Of a stretch of DNA of 64,000 nucleotides, positions 44,461-58,260 are shown in pieces. The notes beneath the pieces were generated by a model. The model was given only the letters and a program-made list of their open reading frames with translations, had not been told where the DNA came from and did not search any database. Position 1 is the first letter of the stretch. The number at the start of each line of letters is the position of its first letter. The DNA comes from Combretum micranthum (taxonomy: Eukaryota; Streptophyta; Magnoliopsida; Myrtales; Combretaceae), in NCBI GenBank assembly GCA_024138025.1, contig JAMXBD010003387.1, forward strand, positions 1 through 64,000, given 5' to 3'. A program made the translations under genes and the position numbers.

Positions 44461-47400
44461 TATTTTCCTTTGCTAATTTTGTAAGCTAATAAGTTTGCTT
44501 AGAGTTTCTTGTTAGTTAACATTAACTATAAGGTTGTTAGTAATATTGATGCTAGATAAGGGAAGTTGAGTAATGAATTAATAGTCTAAGTCCATTGATA
44601 TAATAGACTTTTGCTGGATTATTGAAGTTGATGTTGTGGATGGATAAGTGTAGTGTAAGTATATGTGTGTAATGCCAACTTGAACTTGTACGAGGAGCAT
44701 ATAAGCCTTATATGTTGATGTGGAAGTATATTTATTGTTGATAAGATTATAATAAGTAGTTTAAAAGTGTAAAAATTTCGAAGTTTGGAAATCTAAAATA
44801 GGGTTTATTGTATCATGGCATGATATAGGGTGTAGTAGTCTCAGATCAAATTTAGTGGTTGATTAATGGCATAATCAAGACCTTAGTAGCTATTAATGTA
44901 TGAAATTTAGCTAATCACGGGTGATAAAAGACCTTAATAGCCTCGAATGTTTGGGTTTTGGCTACTCGGGTATGATGAATATAAAGAATGTTCATACTTT
45001 CAATTTGAGTAGAGTTGTTAGTTCAATGATATTTTTTAGGTAGCTATACCGAATCGTTCACATCTTATACTCTATATATATAGCTAATGTAATCATCGAT
45101 AGTGATAAATCCTTCTTGTATACCCTTGTTGATATAAGGTTGCAATTTCTACCAATGATTTCAAAGTAGAGAAAACGACCCATCAATTGATGCAATCTAT
45201 CATTATCATCTTGCATACATTTGTCATGGGTGAAAACAAAGTTTCATAACTGCTCACCTTTAAAAAGTCTATCATGTAAGATTCAATACATGAAACCCTA
45301 CTTGCAAGGATCAAGGCTTAGTTTCCACTGATGCAAAGTCATACAATATTAATTAGTAACTAAGCCACCTATAATCTAATTAAAAGGACTTTTCCCATGC
45401 CATCTTATAGGTTTTAGGGATACACAACAAATTTTAAACACTTCACTAATCATATTATGATAATTATTATGGTTTTTTGAATCATAGTTTTAAATCACAT
45501 ATCACTTCTAATAAATTTTTCTAAAAAGTTAGATTACTCTAAAACTTTTCCATGTTAACAATTTTCTAAAAATATCTTAAACAACTAGCTCATCCAAATA
45601 ATTGGCACCCCCCCCCACCAAAGCTAGATGCTAAAGTCCTATATTGCTACTTTAAACGTACATACCAAGGATCTGAGTCAATTTCCTCGAGCCGACCATG
45701 CATCCTTGGATCCTACAATTGAACTAACTAAAAGTAGAAATCAAGGTTAATGTTGCTGTTTTTTGCAGGAACATGTGTGCCATTGTCCCATTGATATGTT
45801 TGAAAAAATGTTTTAATATTTCATGTTGTGATACTTAAATGTGTGATTTTCCTTAAAACCATCAAAGTGATTTGTAGTGTTTTAGAGAATCGCATGCTTT
45901 TACGAGTAGTTTTGCTTCAAATAATGACTTGATCGTTATCTTTGTATATTTTAATTCTAAGTTTCTATCAGATAGAACCTACACACTTTATAGGTTTTTC
46001 CTTTAAAGCCGATTGGAGTGGAAAAATTGTAATTGCATTTGTATGATTTTGTACTTTCTCATTAGAATACAAATGAAGTTACTGTCAATATATTAAAGTA
46101 ATAATATGAGACTTTGAAAAAGCTCACCTCTTCCCCTATTAGATGGGTGGCTGGGCCTGATGATGTATGAGTTAGTAAAATCATAAAAGAAATTGGTTAT
46201 GTTTGCTTCATCAAAATTGCTTTTAAGATTGAGAGAATCAAAAGAAGGAAAAGGTTTTCATTTTTTATTACAATTGGAAAAAGAAAAAAAAAATATATTT
46301 CCTTGAACATGAAACACACCGAAGGCCACTTACCTTTCTTTACTTCTCTTGTTATACTTTCCACGTAAAATTCTATCATCATATGATCCTCATGCTGATG
46401 CTGAGCTTAACATAAAGAAGATAAATTCAAAAAATACTACTTATTTTTTTTTTTTAAACAAAAGCATTTATAGCAACTAATATATTTATATACTTATGAA
46501 AAAGGGAAAAAACTAATTATCTTTGGTGCCGGATAAGATCTATGACTTTTTTGAAAACTCTTAAAATTTCCCCCCATTTTAAGACTACTTTTAGTTTGGA
46601 TTTCTAATATAGGGATTTAGGTTAACAACTTATTTACAAGGAAGAGCTTTAATTAAGCACCGATTTTTATGTAAGGACAGTAGGTAGTTTTGACATTTAT
46701 TATTTGCTAGACAACAGGTAAACATAATTATTTATATATAGAATTTGCAAATCTTACAAATAAAATGTAGAAATATTTAAAAGCAAGAGTTCCTTAAATT
46801 ATTGAGATATTGCCTATTCTTGGAGATAAAGATGTCATAATAAATATGGGATTAATAAACTTCATTCACATGGAAGCACATGGAAAACATAGGGATATGG
46901 CAGTTAACCCAAGTTGTGCAATCAACCTAATAATCAATTGAGTGAGCGTGATCAATTGAGTGAGGGTGATTGATCATGGGTGAGGTCGATAGGTTCTTAA
47001 TCAAGGTCAACTATGCATGTTTTTTAAAGCTGATCAACTGAATTATGTCTAAGATTGATTGTGCTGCCACTCCGAATGCTTTTCTAAGTTCTCTACACTT
47101 TTGTTACTCTAAACCTTCAGGTTTGTATTAGGTTCATTTTTTTAATCTAAATCACACATCTTTTAGCTTAAAACTCCAATCAATTTTACCTTAAACTTCA
47201 TTTGACCTGGACTTTCATGTACAAAAATCCAATTTTTTATGCATCTTTTGTGATTTAAGACTCTTAGTTAAACTCTACTCCTTCATTTTAGATTAAAACC
47301 TACATGGTTGAAAAAAGACTATTACTATCACTTTGAGGTAAGTATACATATCAATCTATCGTAAGAATTAAGTTTAGGTATTCTTCCTTAGGGATCTCAA

Positions 47401-50148
47401 GTACCTAGAATCACTTTTTTCCTATCATCTAACCAAAAAATCTATTTATTCTAACTAATTATCTACTAATATTAATCTAACTATTATTATTAGGTTACCA
47501 ACCACAATCATAAGTCAAGATTATTGCTTTAATCTAATCAAATTGCAAGACTACCTTAATATGGAATCTTGCTAACTGTTTTATATAATTCCCTAATCCT
47601 CTTAATGATTTTATTAATGTTCTTGAATTGCAAATTCCAAAATTATATTAGTCCTTATCAAGATTACTAATTATTAACCCTAAGTTAATTAACTGAAATC
47701 TTTTAATTAATAACAATATAGAATTGCATTAATGTTTTATCAATTCGTTATTAGGATTAATCACATTTAGTATTAAGACTTATATTGTCCTATCTCTAGG
47801 ATTGCATAAAAATGTTGATAATTTAATATAATAACTTCTCAATTAATTAAAATGAATTCTATCCAACAACAAATATACCAATGCTTTTTATTTAAGAAAA
47901 CATTAAAGTACATGTATTTGAAATAACGAAAAACTAATACTCATTGAATCGAAACTAATCACAATTATAGATGAGGATTTTCAATTACATATGAATTCCT
48001 TATATTTCTTTTGATACATAATGAATGTAATTGATTGGTTATATGAATTTAGTTAACAATATTCGGAAAGGATTCCATTTATAAGCTTAAATCTTATAAT
48101 AGTAGTGGATTTTGGCTTGGTTTTGTTTGGTTTGATTTTTATTCGAAACCTTTTAAGCCAAACCAAACAAATTATAAAAATACATTCTATTTGTTATCAT
48201 TTAGAGCCAAACCATATGGATTGGCTTGGGAATTTTTCTAATTCGTAGAACATCGATTTGGATTGGTTCAATTCACAACTTGAAGTCAAAATTTATGATG
48301 TAAAAATATACATTTATGACATGAAATCTTACTTGTAAGTACTAAGTTTTCTTAATACTCCGTTGCATGTAAATGATAGGAGGTTGATAAAATCGACAAT
48401 TGTTTGTAAGTTAGAAATGCTAAAGTGTTTTGACAACTTTTATTTGTAAATTTAACATATGGTATAAATTTTGAGTTAATCTATAAACATGTTTTAATAA
48501 TCTATGGTCACAAAAGTCTAACTCGTGCATAATTTAATAAGTATAATTTTAAATTTCTTTTAAAAATACGTTTTTTAAAAACCATATCACAATAAAAGAA
48601 TAGGAATACGATAGCGTATCAAACCATTCGAATAATTTTAATAATTAATGTAAGGAAAATTTCAAAGTCTGATCATATTTACCATTTCATCGTTATAACA
48701 TAGAAGAATTCAAAATAAGAAATTGTCTAGGTATATGAGCAAAATATATATTTTTTTTCCTTATAACAATTCAATTTTGGTTGTTTAGAAATTGTCTGCT
48801 CATATATTAACTATCATTTTCAGTTTTGTTCAGTTTTATGGTTTTCATCCCAAATCAAAAAAGAAAAATTAACTATATATTTTATCTGATTTAATTTAAT
48901 TTAATTTTGCAGGTAGATTTGGTGGAAGAATTTTTATTTTTATTTTTTTATTTTCTTCCTACCTCCCCCTCTCTATCTCTTTTCAAACAAATCCGACGAA
49001 AAAGAATAAAAGTAAACGAGAATTATCGTACTCGTTGTCCGAGGGCGTGTCGTCTTTCGCAGGCCTCAGGGCTTTAGCTAAATAGTAGCCTTGGCCTGTC
49101 CGTAGAAACGTAGCCCATTTTACCTTTAAAGTAAAGGTGAAGGTTTCCACGTTAAGGTTTTCCATTTTTGCCTTCTCCCATTCTGTCTTCAGTATATATG
49201 ATATATATAATTGCTTATGCTCCACTTGGCTTTCATCGAAGTTCGAGTATAGAAAGCAAAAAATACGACAAACCATAAAAATAGGTGAAAACACAATATA
49301 AAAATCTAAGTTTCTAGAATTGTTATGCTGGGATAATCTTACAGTTATTACGTGGACTTAATTTTAAACAATTGTTTAATTAAATATTTATACTTTCAAA
49401 TTGTAAATTTCAATTCCCATTTCAACTTTTGACAGTTAATCGCACTACCTTTATTTACTAAGCATTTAGTTATATAAGTTCAATCAGTCATATTCATAAG
49501 TAATTATTTTGATGAAGATACATTCACCTAAAATATATTGCTTTTTAAAAAATATAAATTGTTATTTGTATCAACTTTATCTTTAATATGCCATTTTCAC
49601 TATTTACATGTACATTAAATAGAATATTTTTATTACAATAGTTTTTTATGACATGCAATAGTTTATAATTAGTCAAAAAAAGCTAACCATGCGAACGTTA
49701 TGAGACAGTAAAAACAATCAGTACTATTGACTTTAAAATACTCAATTAGATATTAAAATTAACAATCTCAAAATCCATATACTTAGTTGAATAATCGCTC
49801 AGATTATAGTACCAAATGTAACATTATTCTTATTCTATTTTGTGATATTTATTAATAATTTTTATTTTATTATGTAATTTTTTAAGATAGATCATCATTG
49901 GATTTTCGCCACTTTCCATTGTAAGTACTATTAAGACATTTAGTTAACCTAATAGTCATTCTATAAAAAAAAAATCCCTATTAAAAAATATAAAAAATCA
50001 TTTGTTATGTAAATCTATTAATAGTAATTCCATTTTTGCAATTGATTTTATTACAAAATTATCTCATTTAAATAAACACTTAACATATGAAAATCTTATA
50101 ACAGCTTTATTTCATTCTTCAATAATAGAAATTTTATTAGAATAAACT
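44461..50148. other. Long AT-rich intergenic stretch, no gene recognised
   Basis: No coding region or complete element could be assigned. A region at 48110-48280 is rich in TTTGGTTTGG/CCAAACCAAAC words in opposite orientations and may be a decayed MITE. The open frame 48983-49294 (minus, 103 codons) lies in a slightly GC-richer patch and has no recognised domain. A run of C lies at 45607-45615. Confidence 0.4.
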
Positions 50149-50503
50149 ATACCAAAAGTTGTTAACGCTTAGGAGTAAGTTTATTTAAGGTATCAACACA
50201 TCAACATTTCGCCAAGTAAATCAAATGAGATATCAACGTTTTGTAAAGTTCATTTAAGGCATAATATTTATTAGTTTTCAATTAAGTTTCCAAAATTTTC
50301 ATTATTGGTTAATTATTAATGCATTATTTGACTGTCTTTGGAAAACGTTAATATCACTTTTTAACCATTCGAAATATCGATACCTTAAATGAATTTATTT
50401 CCAAATGTTATTGATGCTTCTTTTGATACACTAAATGAATTTATTTCCAAAACGTTATTGATACGTTAAATAAACTTACCTCTAAACATTAATATTTTGA
50501 TAT
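50149..50503. mobile_element. Fold-back element with inverted arms
   Basis: The left arm (GTTAACGCTTAGGAGTAAG, then TTTATTTAAGGTATCAAC) mirrors the right arm (reverse reads TTAATGTTTAGAGGTAAG, then TTTATTTAACGTATCAAT). The outermost ends ATACCAAAA and ATATCAAAA also match. The TTAACGTTTGGGAGTAAG-type word recurs inside the MULE at 32052, so the two are probably related. No clean target duplication. Confidence 0.6.
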
Positions 50504-53500
50504 ATTTATTCAACAAAATGAATATGTAGTAAGTTTCTCATTTTTCTGCTTTAAGATTTTATTATTATTTTTTATTTCGTTTAAGAATCTAATGTTGTTC
50601 ATATTTTCCATTCCAACGTCTTACCTTTTAAGATTAGTAACAACAAATAACAGAGATCCTATTCATTTTTTGAAAATTAAGTCCACATGATAATAAAGTT
50701 ATAAATAGGTTCTAAAAAGAACAAAAGATAGTAAAGAAGCAGATCCTTATAATAAAGTTTGTCCCCAAAAATAATATGTTATATTGTGCCAACTCTAATG
50801 AAAACTATTGGGTTAATGATACAGAAAATATCATAAATCACCATTTATGTTTTCGAATTTTTATAATAGAATCATTAATTTTGATATTTATGTTCCAGGC
50901 ATTGATTTCTTTTTTCTGTCCCTGGGTTAGGAAGGGGATAAAAATTTTGTTGTGGCCCTAAATATCCCAATCAAGGAGCATATTCCACGATCGTCCTCCC
51001 AAATTGATGAATCCATTTTCAAAACTTTATTGAGTACTGGCATCTTTTCCATAGTATTAGACCTCGTGGTGATAAAGTTAACAAGCTGTTGTGTACTTTT
51101 CAGTCAAGATGTTACTGTCGCATTCATATACTAGACACAACACATGCTTGATTAACTAACAAAAAAAAAAAAAAAAAAAAAGGAAAAAAAAAAGAGTAGG
51201 TCGAATTGGGCATGAAAATATCTTAAATATTATTGGTGTTTTGACATATGGAATGGTACCATCTCTACATGCACTCTAAGGTTGTCCATTATGTCTCTTA
51301 TTTAACCTTGGCAACTCGTACTATCGCGTCATATTTTTTCTTCATATCTAAACGAATTTGTGCCCAAAAACCCTAATTATGACCTAACCTGTTTATCGAT
51401 TGTATATGAGAACCTAAATTGGTGATCTGACCTATTTATGACTTTCGTGTTTCGTGTTCACTCATTTATTAATTAATAAAACATATAAAAATATATGGAT
51501 TCTGTAGTAATAAATATTTTATCTTATCCTGTAAATTTAATATTTTAAAATAGTTATTATCCTAAGAGACATATTTAACAAATTATGTATGTTATATTAC
51601 TCATATATAATTAAAAAGAAAATATAATAAAATGTGACATAATGTGTTGCTAAATAAGTGTAATATTAGTAAATGATAATTGATGATAATAAAAAATAAT
51701 ACTTTTTACCAATTATATACAATAAATAGATTATGTATATATATCTTATAGACATTTGGAATATATGTTATGATTTATATAACATATAGACTATGCCATA
51801 CACATATATAGCATATTCAATTTATGTACAAATAAATTGCGATATATATACGCATATATAACATATAAGTTATGTATTTATAACCTATAGTTCGTATATA
51901 TGTATAGATAGTATAACAAATATATATTATAAACACTTGTCATATATATCTTATGTGGCATATGTATATAATTATGTTATATATATCTATGAGATATATG
52001 ATTATAATATTCTATAAGTTACATATATGAATTATAGATGATCTAACCATTTTAATATTCTAATATATTGTGTGTTATATCTATTTATATTTATTGTAGA
52101 TATTTGATTTACATGCTATATGATATATATTGTGTGTGTGTGTATACATATGCTATATATGTAGCAAATAAATAAATCATATATTAATATGTACATTTTA
52201 TATTTTATATTTATTAAATAAAATCAATATTATATATATATATCATTTGTATGTTCTATATATGATTTATAATATGCATAGATATATATTATTTGTTTCT
52301 TATGTGAATAGTTTTGTCATTTTGTAATTTAATTAGAGTTAATAATATTATAATTTTAAAATATAAGAATACAAATAATAATATTATATTTTACCGGATT
52401 TGCAGGTTTGTAAATTTGGATTGAGATTTGAGACCCTAAACCCAACCTGACAAGTTTAAATTCATGATTATTTCTTATAGTTTTTTTTTTTTTCCTTTTA
52501 GATCTTCAAATAGTCATGGAAACATGTTTGAAAAGATTAAAAATAATTATTCTTTTAATCCCATAAATGAATTACGATTTCTTATTTCGTTTCAACAGAA
52601 ACTACCTACGTATGTCGGTAGGAAAAAAGTAAAATATAGATGTTCTATCCCATTTTTATAAAAATCAAAGATGCCATAAATTTTTTTGAAGTTTACAAAA
52701 CAACCGAAAAAAGCAAGCCTACTAAAAGAAATAGGTTCAATCAATTACACTTGTCATCATCTTGACTAGAACTTAAAAAACTTAAAAAGTTGAAAACCCT
52801 AAATCTAGCTAAATCTAACCACGAATGGTCTATCCTTTCGCTTTTCTCATACTACTGATTAACCTCGACAGGAACACAGCATTTAACTTCTTTACATGCT
52901 AGGGCTTTTTAGGGTATAGTCTTTTAGAGATGAGATGCATGTATATCCCAACTTCAGACTGATAGTTATAATAGTGACATTTGGATGAGGATCAATGGCT
53001 GGGCAGCTTCCCCACACACACGATTTAGTCAAAAAGAATCAGCCTTGCAATTAATTAATGATGCAAGTTGGGGATACTTTTCTTCATCATTTTTAACATA
53101 ATCTTCACTAACTTAGTTTGCACGCCTTTATATAAGTGGATGATCATTTTACCAAAACTTGTGGGTTAGGTTGTCGTTTTCTGTATACAGTTACTTAAAT
53201 AATACTAAAAACCTAAGACAAGATAACACCATATTATATTTATTCTAATTTTATGATTAGTGCTTAATATTTTGATCCAAAATATTAAAAATATCTAATT
53301 CTAATCTATAAGGAACAAGATATATAAAAGAAGATAATTCTCTTTTTAACTCGCCCCAGTAGAATATAGGTCTTACTACTTTTAACTTTTACCTATAGTT
53401 AATTATATTATTTTTTTTTTTGTTTGGATGTAGGGAGAAAAATATATATTTATTTTGTTAATGGAGTTGTTAGGCACGCAAATCTCTCATCGTACCATAA

Positions 53501-53740
53501 ATTGCGGTCTAGGGTTTACCGATTGTCCGGTTAAAACCGACAAGAGGAAGGGCTTGACAAGTTGAAAAGAATATTAAAACCAGGGAGATCCCTAGTTTTG
53601 TGGGATGGTTCCTTGTTTCTATGATTTCCACGGTGCTGTGGAGGATAGTTTCAATTTTGGCGTTTAGTGGTCATGTGGCTTCATTGCTTGTATGATACTT
53701 TGATTCTCTTCATTCTCCTTTCATTGGTAGCTTAAAAGTT
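50504..53740. other. AT-rich intergenic, including a TA-dominated tract at 51720-52300
   Basis: About 580 bp at 51720-52300 is almost wholly made of short TATA/ACATATA words without a fixed period. Elsewhere nothing is recognised. Open frames at 50776-51134 and 52464-52661 have no domains. Confidence 0.45.
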
Positions 53741-53888
53741 ATGTCCTTAATGGATAAGGATGGGAACGTCAATCTAAAAGGTCGGAAAATAAAATCATCG
53801 ACCACAGGTTGTTGTATGGGCATGATTTTTTTATTTATGTTGGTTTTATTACCATTTGTTTCGAGAGACTTAGGAAATTCTTTTGAAA
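53741..53888 (+). pseudogene. Possible NRT1/PTR (NPF) transporter exon remnant
   Basis: The frame from the ATG at 53741 gives DKDGNVNLKGRKIKSSTTG. This resembles the conserved N-terminal DGxVDxKGxPxxKSxTGxW segment of plant NPF (nitrate/peptide) transporters. Right after it the expected first membrane segment with its E-x-x-E-R motif is not in this frame. A CFERL is seen in another frame near 53862, which would fit a frameshift. No further NPF exons were found downstream, so at best it is a fragment. The match is from memory and short. It could be chance. Confidence 0.35.
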
Positions 53889-53950
53889 AGAATACGTATA
53901 TCTCCTACCATATCAGTATAAGTAGAGTTTCATATGCGTTGTATACTTGA

Positions 53951-54735
53951 AATTTTTTTGTTCAAATGCTTGAATAGGTTGAAATTTTCAAATCCATCAA
54001 TCGAAAAAGAACTTCAAGAATCAGTGAGTTACATAACTCGACTGTATACATTATACATAATGGATTGACATCTATTGTTGAAGAGAAAAAAAAAAAAATA
54101 TAACGAAGTACAATGAATCCTAAAATTATATTGATCGATTATACTTATATATATTTATTAATTATTATTCTTTTATCTGGCCATTATAAATTTTAGAGGG
54201 AGGGAGAAAATCCAATCCAAGTCGATGTCATTATGAGAAGCCCATGTTTAATGCATGTGCAAATTTTAAAATTATAAACTTAAATTCTAAGTTGCCTTTA
54301 AAGCTACCTATTTTCATATATTCAAAATGGTTTTTTCTTTTTTAACCATTACCTAATACTTTTTACCTGAAGAGAAGATGCACTAGACTATAATGTATTG
54401 ACAATATTCAAAATGGTTTGATTAGGAGAGAAAAAAATTGGGTCTTTAGAAGATATAAAAGGTCTAAATGCATCTTTCATGGTAAAAAGAGTAAACACAA
54501 GGATTGGGAAGCAATCTACCAATTGTTTCACTATTAAGTCTTAATGTTAAAATCAAATAGATTGCTATCTTTAATCATTCTAGAAAAGAAAATAAAATTA
54601 TATATACAGCCATAATAGTTGTTTTTGACAATTTATAATAGAAACTTTCTTATCTGTGCGCATCTAAATTAGTATTTTTTTTTAATGTGGTAATAGTTTG
54701 TATATTATAAACACTTTATAATTTTTATTGTATTA
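53951..54735. other. AT-rich intergenic, nothing recognised
   Basis: No gene or repeat could be assigned. Confidence 0.45.
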
Positions 54736-54941
54736 GATTTTGTTTGTTTCATCTTTTTCTGATAGTTTTTTATATCTTATTTTTATCATTTTCAAACAAA
54801 TATTTGTTGATAAACATATATGGATGAAAAATAGATATTTTTACTCATAAAAAGATCAAATAGATTAGATACAGATAAGATACATGTGTGGATCAGATAC
54901 AAATAAAATACAAATGAAAATAAGACAATTCAAACAAATCC
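54736..54941. mobile_element. Tourist-like MITE, copy 3 of a local family (inverted)
   Basis: Begins GATTTTGTTTGTTTCATC and ends AAGACAATTCAAACAAATCC. Reversed, it follows the same order as the copies at 40502 and 22785 (GTTTGAATTGTCTTA, GTATCTTATCTGTAT, TTTATGAGTAAAAATA). TTA precedes and TAA follows. 206 bp. Confidence 0.7.
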
Positions 54942-55033
54942 TAAAAAATCCACTAAAAAAAAATAATCTTAATACTACGATATGTACTTCACTTTCAAGT
55001 TGCTATTAAAAAAAGCTAAGGATAGCATCATAG

Positions 55034-55456
55034 GGTTATAGCTAAAAGACTTTAGAACAAGCCAAGTTGGATGAAAGACCATGTAGAATAGAATATGTTA
55101 TGAATCATATTATGTAATCAAGATTAGTTTCAACAAATTACATCATACATTGTTAAGTAGTTAATTATTGTAACTATTGTAAATGGAAAGTACAACATAT
55201 AAATAGTAAATAGAAAAAAAAGAAAGAGGGTACGCTTTGTATCACCCACAAAGGAATTGTGTTTGTAATTTAAGAGTTTAGCTAGTTCGAAATAGGCAAG
55301 TTAGCTGCAAGATTGAAGAAAGAGAGTTAAGGTTTCATGTAGCTTATTTGAATATTCGAGAGGGGCAAAGGAGAAACAGTAGTGGGCAAAGAAGCTTATA
55401 TAGTAAGGTTTGATAGTAATTGTAGGTTAGGCTTTATAGGGTAAACGTTCTTAATA
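55034..55456 (+). repeat. E3 5' LTR
   Basis: Matches 60375-60873 from TTA.AGCTAAAAGACTT to AACGTTCTTAA. It contains GAAAAAGAAAGAGGGT- and GGTTAGGCTTTATAG-like landmarks. It is followed by TTTTGGTGCTCTCC, where the primer-binding site should lie. Confidence 0.78.
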
Positions 55457-55478
55457 TTTTGGTGCTCTCCTTGTTGAG

Positions 55479-56400
55479 TTGATGGCAATGACATTGGTAA
55501 CAAGATCAGAGCAATCTATTCAAGATATGGATTCCTTGAAGAAGTCTTTGTTAGCAATTCAAGAAATTTTGGGAATGATCAATGCAAGGATTGATAAGTC
55601 GGAGTTGAATCCTCAATCATCAAATTGTAGTTTTCCGAACAACTCAAATTCATCATCTTTAGGTTGTTGTGGTGCATAAGAAAACTTGCTTAAGGGAATT
55701 AAGATTAGAATACCTAAGTTTTGGGGCATCGATTTTCTTGGCTAGATTTTTAAAGTAAAACAATTTTTCACATTTCATAATATACAAGAAGAATAGAGGA
55801 TTACCATTGCAACTTTTGCATTGAAGGAGGATGGATTGCAATGGTACAAATGGATGTACTTGAACAAACAACTGAGTTCTTAGTAGAAACTTGTGGATGC
55901 CTTACAAGCTCGATTTGGACCCTCTTAGTTTGAAAGTCCATCTAATTGAACTATTGGCTTATTGGAGTCTATCTAGTTGAGTTGTTTCGTCTTTGGTTTA
56001 TAACCTCCAATAAGGAGGGAAGTATGAATTTTGAGGCTATGATCATTAATTGATGCAATTTGGCTTGAAAGACTATATGGGGGAAGAGATCAATGATCAG
56101 TTTAATACATATAAACCATTTTCTATATCGACATCATCCAATACTTAACATTTTGCCTCACAATTTACAAAACCACACACTACTTCCTATACATATACCT
56201 TAGCACAATCCCAAACACATAATCAATTAGTAAACCAGCTTCAAACCTAAACACTGACTAACCAACTAACCAAACACAATATTCATTACCTATAAAACTT
56301 TTGTCCCCAAAAGAAATGCAAGACAAATGTGAAAAGGGGACATTGTTCTAACTGTAACAAAAAATTCACTAAAAGTCACAAATGTAAAGCAAAATTCTTG
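55479..56400 (+). pseudogene. E3 gag remnant
   Basis: A 5' open stretch (55479-55679) holds a coiled-coil-like N-terminus. Past stops and frameshifts come gag-core motifs near 55700-55950 (RIPKFWGIDFLG, then LQWYKWMYLNKQL) and a CCHC-type knuckle near 56358-56395 (CSNCNKKFTKSHKC). The order and motifs are those of chromovirus gag. Confidence 0.75.
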
Positions 56401-56519
56401 TTGTTATTAAGTAGTGGGATGAAATTGTTGAAGAATATTGTGAGGAAGATGAAGTGTTACTTGTAGATGGCTGCATAATTAATTCAAGAGCAATCAACTA
56501 TCATGCATTATCGGGTAAT

Positions 56520-58260
56520 ATGATTCTTGTAACTTTATGATTCAATGGTACAATCTCTACTAAATCATTATCTATTTTAGTAGACTTAGGTGGCACTCAC
56601 AATGTTGCGCTAAGTAGAATCGCTAAATATCTACACCTTACTATTACATTATAACCCGAATTCAATGTTATGATTAGTAATGGTCAAAAGTTGCAATGTG
56701 AAGGCTAGTGTAATAATATGAAGATTAATAGACAAGACTTTGACATTTTAGACACATTTTTTGCATCACCGATTCAAATGGCAGATGTAGTTCTAGGTGT
56801 GCAGTGATTAAGGGACTTAAGGCTGGTCACAATTGATTATTATCAACCGATCATGACATTTATGCATTAAGGACAATTTATCACATTGTTAGGTGAACAA
56901 CATAACATGATAAAGCAGATAACTCACCATTAGTTGAAGAGAATGGTGCAAGTAGATTCTGTAGCTACTTATTTCAGTTGGTGGCTCAGAAATGTGAGAT
57001 CAATTTAGGGGATACAACCTGCAATCCAGCATTATACTCAATTATTTGATGCACCTTCATCGTTGCCATCATTAAGGAGTATCTAACATCGAATTAACCA
57101 GGAAAATGGAGTAGCACTAGTGAATGTAAAGCCATATAAGTATCCATATTTTTCAAAAAAGTGAGATTAAAAAGTAAGTTAAAGATATGTTGAAGCAAGG
57201 TACGATACAAAACAGTAATAGTCCTTTTTCTTCGCCACTGTTACTTATTAAAAAGAAAGATGGGACGTGGTGATTCTATATTGACTATAGCGCACTAAAT
57301 CAAGTGATTATGAAAGATGAATACCAATTCCTACAACTGATGAGCTATTAGAAAAATTGAAACATGCTACAATATTTTCAAAGTTAGACTTGCATGTTAG
57401 ATACCATCAGTTTGGATTCATGAATAAGACATTCACAAAACGAGTTTTTGAACTCATGAGGACTATGAACTTTTAGTGATGCTGTTTGGTTTAAGTAATT
57501 ACCCCACTACTTTTCAAAGCATCATAAATAATATTTTCAAACCATACTCACGAAAATTTGTCATTTTTTTAATGACATTTCGACATATAGTTCAAATTTG
57601 GAATTACATGTAGCACATTTTAACTCAAGCATTTCAAATATTAGCTGATAATACCTTTTACTTAAAGAAGTCTAAATGTGCTTTTGGGAAGAACACCATG
57701 TATTATTTGGGACATGTGGTGTCAAATGGTGGGTTTAACCTGAATTAAAAAAAGGTGGAAGCTGTGAAGCAATGGCCTCTCTCTATATCTATAAAGCAAC
57801 TTAGAGGATTCTTAGGGTTTTTAGGGTATTATCGTTGATTTATTAGAGGATATGTCACTATTGCAGCACCACTCACTAATATACAAAAGAAAGGTCAATT
57901 TTTGTGGAATGAACAGGCCACTCAAGCTTTTGAGAGATTAAAATAAGCTTTGATTTCAGCCCCCATATTATCATTACCAGGTTTTCCAAGCAATTTGTGG
58001 TAGAGATTGATGTGGCAGGGTTAGGTATTGGCTATTCTTTTGCAAGATGAACATCCCATTTCATATTCTAATATGAAGTTTTTTCCCCGCATGATGAAAG
58101 CATCTACATATATAAGGGAGTTGTATGCCATGGTTGAGGTTATGAAAAAGTGGAGACAATACTTGTTGGGAGCTTATTTTATAATTAGAACAGACCATCA
58201 CAGTTTGAAAGAATTGATGATACAACAATTCAAACCCGTAAACAATGCTAGTTGGTTAAA
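56520..58260 (+). pseudogene. E3 protease, reverse transcriptase and RNase H remnant
   Basis: Protease: ILVDLGGTHNVA near 56570-56605, with the active-site triplet changed to DLG. RT: LLIKKKDGTW, FYIDYSALN, FSKLDLHVRYHQF and [14 protein letters not shown] at 57240-57525. The catalytic DD region near 57570 is damaged (a frameshift, reading N-D). Also LRGFLGFLGYY and LGHVVSNGG (57660-57840). RNase H: the open stretch 58028-58267 includes ISYSNMKF, ELYAMVEVMKKWRQYL and RTDHHSLK. Multiple stops occur throughout. Confidence 0.85.

Noticed and set aside
48110..48290. TTTGGTTTGG/CCAAACC-rich segment as a MITE
   Set aside because: Opposed words are visible, but no matching termini or target duplication could be fixed.
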